Shown here: positions 15,912 to 19,014 of the stretch, in pieces | Numbering within the stretch: position 1 is the first letter of the stretch | Layout: each line of letters begins with the position of its first letter | From: Syntrophales bacterium | GTDB taxonomy: Bacteria; Desulfobacterota; Syntrophia; Syntrophales; UBA2210 | Direction: 5' to 3' | DNA: 19,014 bases | NCBI GenBank assembly: GCA_023230565.1 | Contig: JALNXD010000053.1 | Span: 1 to 19,014 of the forward strand | Notes under the pieces: model-generated | Told to the model about the DNA's origin: nothing | What the model saw: the letters and a program-made list of their open reading frames with translations, nothing else | Databases searched by the model: none | Program-made: the position numbers and the translations under genes

Positions 15912-16492
15912 ATTCCCTTCCTCACATCTGTTTCATCTTCGTATTCGCTCTTTTGATCTGGAGATAGCCAGGGTTCTCGCTCTCTGAAGTTTTTGATGAT
16001 CGTCCTGATATATTGAATACAGGCAAGTCCGAAACCTATCGGAATAATAATGTAGAAAATCCATCTCGGAAGTCGAAGGGCCGGCGTCATATGCCCCAGA
16101 TTTTTCGCATTTATCAGATATTCCCACGATGCCCATGCCATAACAGACATTACCGCTGCGCTTACAAGAGAAATAAGCATAATGAAAATTTTTTCAATAT
16201 GAGGCGGCATGGCATCCAGAAATGCCCCCATCCTGATGTGGCGCGCTTTGCGCACCCCATAACTCACACCCGTAAAGGTAATAAGGATCACGAAAAAAGT
16301 TGAAAGCTCTTCCGTAAAATAAATACTCTGAAAAAATGTGCGGGCAAAAACATTGATTATCAATAAAAAGGCAAGCGCTCCTATGCACATAACCAGAATG
16401 CCAACCTCTGCAGTATTTATTGTTTTACCTGCAATACCGGAAAACACTTTGGCCCCGGACAGTATTAATGCCCCAATTTCCTTTTTTTTCAT
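15908..16492 (-). CDS. dctQ: TRAP transporter small permease subunit
   Basis: A 194-aa four-helix membrane subunit of the TRAP transporter, which partners DctM. Helices are at about 26-48, 59-78, 101-124 and 142-162. Family marks are INVFARTFFQ, YFTEELSTFFVI, GVSYGVRKARHIRMGAF and LRLPRWIFYIIIPIGF. The ATG at 16492 is preferred: a longer reading to 16612 lies inside the adhesin-like sequence and its residues are not DctQ-like. The only ribosome binding candidate, AAAGGAA, is 14 bp away, a long spacing. The usual upstream gene dctP is absent; unrelated plus-strand sequence begins 20-50 bp before this start codon. Confidence 0.88.
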   Translation of the reverse strand: MKKKEIGALILSGAKVFSGIAGKTINTAEVGILVMCIGALAFLLIINVFARTFFQSIYFTEELSTFFVILITFTGVSYGVRKARHIRMGAFLDAMPPHIEKIFIMLISLVSAAVMSVMAWASWEYLINAKNLGHMTPALRLPRWIFYIIIPIGFGLACIQYIRTIIKNFREREPWLSPDQKSEYEDETDVRKGI

Positions 16493-16524
16493 CTTGCAGT
16501 ATTCTTTTCCTTTATTGTTATCTG

Positions 16525-19014
16525 ATGCAGAGCTCCTTAGGCAATGGCAATATCGTTCTGGTCGCGGCAAACGGCGGAATAATTCTGAACGACGGCACCG
16601 AAGGCAATACAAACGGCAAAACGGTCAGTGCGAACGGCAGCGGAAACATCCTGATCGACGCCCGCAGCGCGGGGAGCGATCTCACGGTCAATGCCGGCAT
16701 TGAAAGCGCAACCGGTCATGTAACGCTGAAAGCCGCTGATACCGTGACGATTGAGGATAACGTATCGATCAGTACGGCCACAGCAGGGACCATCTCCATC
16801 GATGCACAGGCAGGCGCCCTATCCATGGCGGCAACGTCGAGTGCAACGGCTTGGGGAAGCAGTCTCAGACTCTCCGGCCGTACCGGCGTCATCGTGGGGA
16901 ACCTCACGGCCGCCGACGTGAGCCTCGTGAGCGCCACCGGCGCAGTCGCAAGCGCCGAAGGAAGAACGAAGAATGTGACGGCCACGAATCTGCGGATTGT
17001 CGCCGACGACGCCATCGGTTCGTCCGGCAGTCATCTCACCACAGCGGCAGGGAAAGTGACAGCCTATTCGGCGGGAACGACTAGCGCCGGCATCTACATC
17101 ACTGAAGATGATGGCGTGACGGTTGGGAGCGTATCCGTTACGGTTACCGAGTTCAACGGCGACGGAACGCCTTCAACGTCCGTTACCGACACCGCCCAGG
17201 CGGACCTGATTTCAGGAAGCAACGGCGATATCGTCCTGGTTTCTCAGGGTGGTTCGATCGTTCTCGATGATGGCGATACGACAAACGGCTATGTACTGTC
17301 GGCTCACGGAACAGGAAATGTGCTGGTGCAGGCGAACGGCGCTGCCTCCGATATCGCGGTCAATGCCGACATCAAATCGGGTACCGGGGCGATAACGATT
17401 TCGGCCGGCCGTTCGCTGACCTTTGCGGCCTCGGCCGATGCAACCACAACATCGACCGGCGATATCAATATAGAAGCGCAGACAGGTTCGATCGATCAGA
17501 CCGACGGAAGCCGCTTCACGACGGATTTCGGAAATGTAAGGCTTTTGGCCGACGTAGATATCAATCTTGCGAGCATCGAAACGGCCGGCGATGTATCTCT
17601 TACCGCGACAACAGGTTCCATTCTGGATAACGGCAATACCGACACCGATGTGATCGCCTACGGCCTGCGGCTGTCGGCGGGAACGGGGATCGGAGTCCTT
17701 GGCGCCCTTCCGGACGGCCTGGAAACCGATGTCGAAGCGGTCAGCGCCCGGGCTACTTCCGGCGGCATCAACATCATTGAAACCGATGACATCTATGTGG
17801 GCGACGTAACCGTCAGCATAGAAAAAGTGGGCATAACCGGTGCAACTGCGACAATCACCGATGCAAAACAATCAGATCTCCGGACCACAGGAGGCGACGG
17901 TTCGATCGTCCTCCGCTCGCTCGGCGGCTACATTTCGCTCAATGACGGGACCGTCCTGGCGGACGGGACGGCGGGTACCGACAATACGGCGGTATCGGCG
18001 GACGGCAGCGGCAATGTGCTTATTTCGGCAAGTCAAATTAACCAAACAATAATCGCCTATGCCGATATTCTTTCCGGAACGGGCCATGTGACCCTGCTCG
18101 CCGACGGCAAAGCGGAATTCAAGGCGAATGCCGATATTCGTACAGACGGCGCCGGAACGATCGCAATCGAAGTTGCAAACGGCGAAATCAAGCAGGATGC
18201 CGCAAGCCTCATTACAACCGGAAGCGGAAATATACGGCTGGCGGCGAAGAGCACTGTGACGGTCGGAGATATAGTGACGGAAGGCGGTGTTACCGTTATT
18301 GCCGCTACGGGATCGATTACGGATGCCGACGGCACCGGCGACAGCGATATCGACATCACGGCCGGCGGGCTCATTCTGACGGCGGGGACGGCCGTCGGCG
18401 CGGGGACGAACCACATAGAAACCGACGTGGCGAATCTGACGGCGAAATCCACGAGCGGCGCGACCTTCCTGACCGAGAAAAACGGCATCACCATCACGAA
18501 CCTGAGCCTGACGGTCGAGCAGGCCGGAGAGGGCGGCCTGACCACCGCTACCGCCGCCGACAGCCAGGAAGATCTGACAAGCGGTTCCCATATCGTGCTT
18601 CAGACCGTAAGCGGCGCCATCACCATCGACGGCGGCGGCGACACCGCAGCGGTAAGCGCGGCGGGGAATATCCTCCTTGCGGCCAACGAAACCATCGAAG
18701 GAACGGGAACGGATGCGGACATCACGATCAAGGGCCTGGTGAGAACGAGCGGCGGGAGCATCAGCGTGATTTCGGCGGATTCGATCAGGCAGACCTTCGC
18801 CGCCAACGCCGATGCGAGCCTGGCGGAAGACGGCGATATCACTATCACGGCTGGGACGGGGACCATCGAGCTTTACGCGGCGGATTCCATTACCATGGCC
18901 GACGGGACGCAGACCTCGACCGCAGACGGGAACATCCGGTATGAAGCGGCTGCGGGTTCCATAGCCGTAAGCGACATCCTGGCGGAAAGCGAAAGCGGCG
19001 ACCAGATCATTTCC
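16525..19014 (+). CDS. Giant repeat adhesin (filamentous-haemagglutinin-like), partial at the 3' window edge and probably 5'-truncated
   Basis: An uninterrupted frame of 830 codons runs off the window. It is rich in Ala, Gly, Thr, Ser, Asp and Ile, nearly free of Cys, and has short strand-turn motifs such as GNIVL, GDINIEAQTGSI, GNVRLLA and GDVSLTATTGSI. These predict a right-handed beta-helix of the kind found in secreted haemagglutinin-like adhesins. It contains almost four copies of a 225-229-aa repeat. The first in-frame ATG after the join, at 16525, falls inside the first repeat. No signal peptide, TPS secretion domain, ribosome binding site or promoter is present, so the true 5' end is missing. 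An upstream in-frame ATG at 16468 lies antisense within dctQ. The region is visibly richer in G and C than the TRAP genes beside it. Exact family not assigned; beta-helix surface or secreted protein is the best reading. Confidence 0.75.
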   Translation, partial: MQSSLGNGNIVLVAANGGIILNDGTEGNTNGKTVSANGSGNILIDARSAGSDLTVNAGIESATGHVTLKAADTVTIEDNVSISTATAGTISIDAQAGALSMAATSSATAWGSSLRLSGRTGVIVGNLTAADVSLVSATGAVASAEGRTKNVTATNLRIVADDAIGSSGSHLTTAAGKVTAYSAGTTSAGIYITEDDGVTVGSVSVTVTEFNGDGTPSTSVTDTAQADLISGSNGDIVLVSQGGSIVLDDGDTTNGYVLSAHGTGNVLVQANGAASDIAVNADIKSGTGAITISAGRSLTFAASADATTTSTGDINIEAQTGSIDQTDGSRFTTDFGNVRLLADVDINLASIETAGDVSLTATTGSILDNGNTDTDVIAYGLRLSAGTGIGVLGALPDGLETDVEAVSARATSGGINIIETDDIYVGDVTVSIEKVGITGATATITDAKQSDLRTTGGDGSIVLRSLGGYISLNDGTVLADGTAGTDNTAVSADGSGNVLISASQINQTIIAYADILSGTGHVTLLADGKAEFKANADIRTDGAGTIAIEVANGEIKQDAASLITTGSGNIRLAAKSTVTVGDIVTEGGVTVIAATGSITDADGTGDSDIDITAGGLILTAGTAVGAGTNHIETDVANLTAKSTSGATFLTEKNGITITNLSLTVEQAGEGGLTTATAADSQEDLTSGSHIVLQTVSGAITIDGGGDTAAVSAAGNILLAANETIEGTGTDADITIKGLVRTSGGSISVISADSIRQTFAANADASLAEDGDITITAGTGTIELYAADSITMADGTQTSTADGNIRYEAAAGSIAVSDILAESESGDQIIS
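16546..17223 (+). repeat. Adhesin repeat unit 1 (678 bp)
   Basis: First unit, counted from GNIVL. It contains the shared landmarks DG...VSANGSGNILI, then SATGHVTL, and closes with YITEDDGVTVGSVSVTVTE and DTAQADL. It is the most divergent in its middle, where the ET-DV block seen in the others is not recognisable. Confidence 0.75.
17224..17898 (+). repeat. Adhesin repeat unit 2 (675 bp)
   Basis: Starts GDIVLVSQGG. It carries VLSAHGTGNVLVQA, SGTGAITI, GDINIEAQTGSI, GNVRLLA, GDVSLTATTGSILDNG, LRLSAGTGIG, LETDVEAVSA and GGINIIETDD, and ends at DAKQSDL. It is the best-formed copy in the window. Confidence 0.8.
17899..18585 (+). repeat. Adhesin repeat unit 3 (687 bp)
   Basis: Starts GSIVLRSLGG. 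It carries AVSADGSGNVLISA, SGTGHVTLLA, GEIKQDA, GNIRLAA, GGVTVIAATGSITDADG, LILTAGTAVG, IETDVANLTA and FLTEKNG, and ends near DSQEDL. It is slightly longer than unit 2, with extra residues after SLNDG. Confidence 0.8.
18586..19014 (+). repeat. Adhesin repeat unit 4 (partial, cut by window edge)
   Basis: Starts SHIVLQTVSG. It carries AVSAAGNILLAA, GGSISVISADSI, GDITITAGTGTIEL and DGNIRYEAAAGSI, and is cut at the window end. Spacing and order agree with units 2 and 3, but the sequence has drifted further. Confidence 0.7.

Noticed and set aside
16493..16612. 40-codon N-terminal extension of dctQ
   Set aside because: The residues are read antisense to adhesin repeats and do not resemble DctQ; the ATG at 16492 gives a normal-length protein.
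16716..18866. Several long minus-strand frames (for example 17212-17871, 17872-18591, 18057-18545)
   Set aside because: They are antisense to the adhesin repeats. The plus frame shows clear protein repeats, and the minus frames arise from its biased codon use.

Overview
The window looks like a piece of a Gram-negative, probably anaerobic bacterial chromosome, most like Desulfobacterota/deltaproteobacteria. This is inferred from gene content: an MFE-2-type hydroxyacyl-CoA dehydrogenase, a TRAP transporter, exported RcnB-like and DUF4197 proteins, a Kelch protein with a dockerin-like tail, and adhesin repeats. No rRNA, tRNA, CRISPR array or insertion sequence was seen.

Layout. (1) 182-2516, plus strand: thioredoxin-type arsenate reductase, a small flavodoxin and a GNAT acetyltransferase (the last two overlap by 8 bp), then an exported DUF4197 protein. 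(2) 2754-5732, plus strand: a 610-aa double short-chain dehydrogenase whose N-terminal half has lost every catalytic signature, then an IMP-cyclohydrolase (PurO)-like protein with its own candidate promoter, then a 51-codon remnant broken by an in-frame TGA. (3) 5786-7621, minus strand: a 120-aa protein of unknown function and an exported PQQ-type sugar dehydrogenase-like propeller. (4) 7999-10858, plus strand: an alpha/beta hydrolase, a secreted six-bladed Kelch propeller with a dockerin-like tail, and an RcnB-like exported protein closed by a clear terminator. (5) 10900-12228, minus strand: an MFS transporter; a divergent promoter region separates it from a YghO-type long GNAT protein (12524-13657). 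(6) 13624-16492, minus strand: a PAP2/Aur1-type membrane phosphotransferase, whose 3' end overlaps the YghO-type gene by 34 bp, preceded by TRAP transporter dctM and dctQ. (7) 16525-19014, plus strand: about 830 codons open to the window edge, made of 225-229-aa repeats of a filamentous-haemagglutinin-like beta-helix protein.

The most notable point is the join near 16515-16540. The TRAP operon stops just upstream of dctQ, with no dctP, and the sequence switches abruptly to the middle of an adhesin repeat with no signal peptide, RBS or promoter. This is either a real rearrangement that truncated a giant adhesin gene or an assembly chimera. The degenerate double SDR and the YghO/PAP2 pair (possible sphingolipid or lipid-headgroup chemistry) are the next most interesting items. 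I did not find a clearly new multi-gene defence or mobile system.
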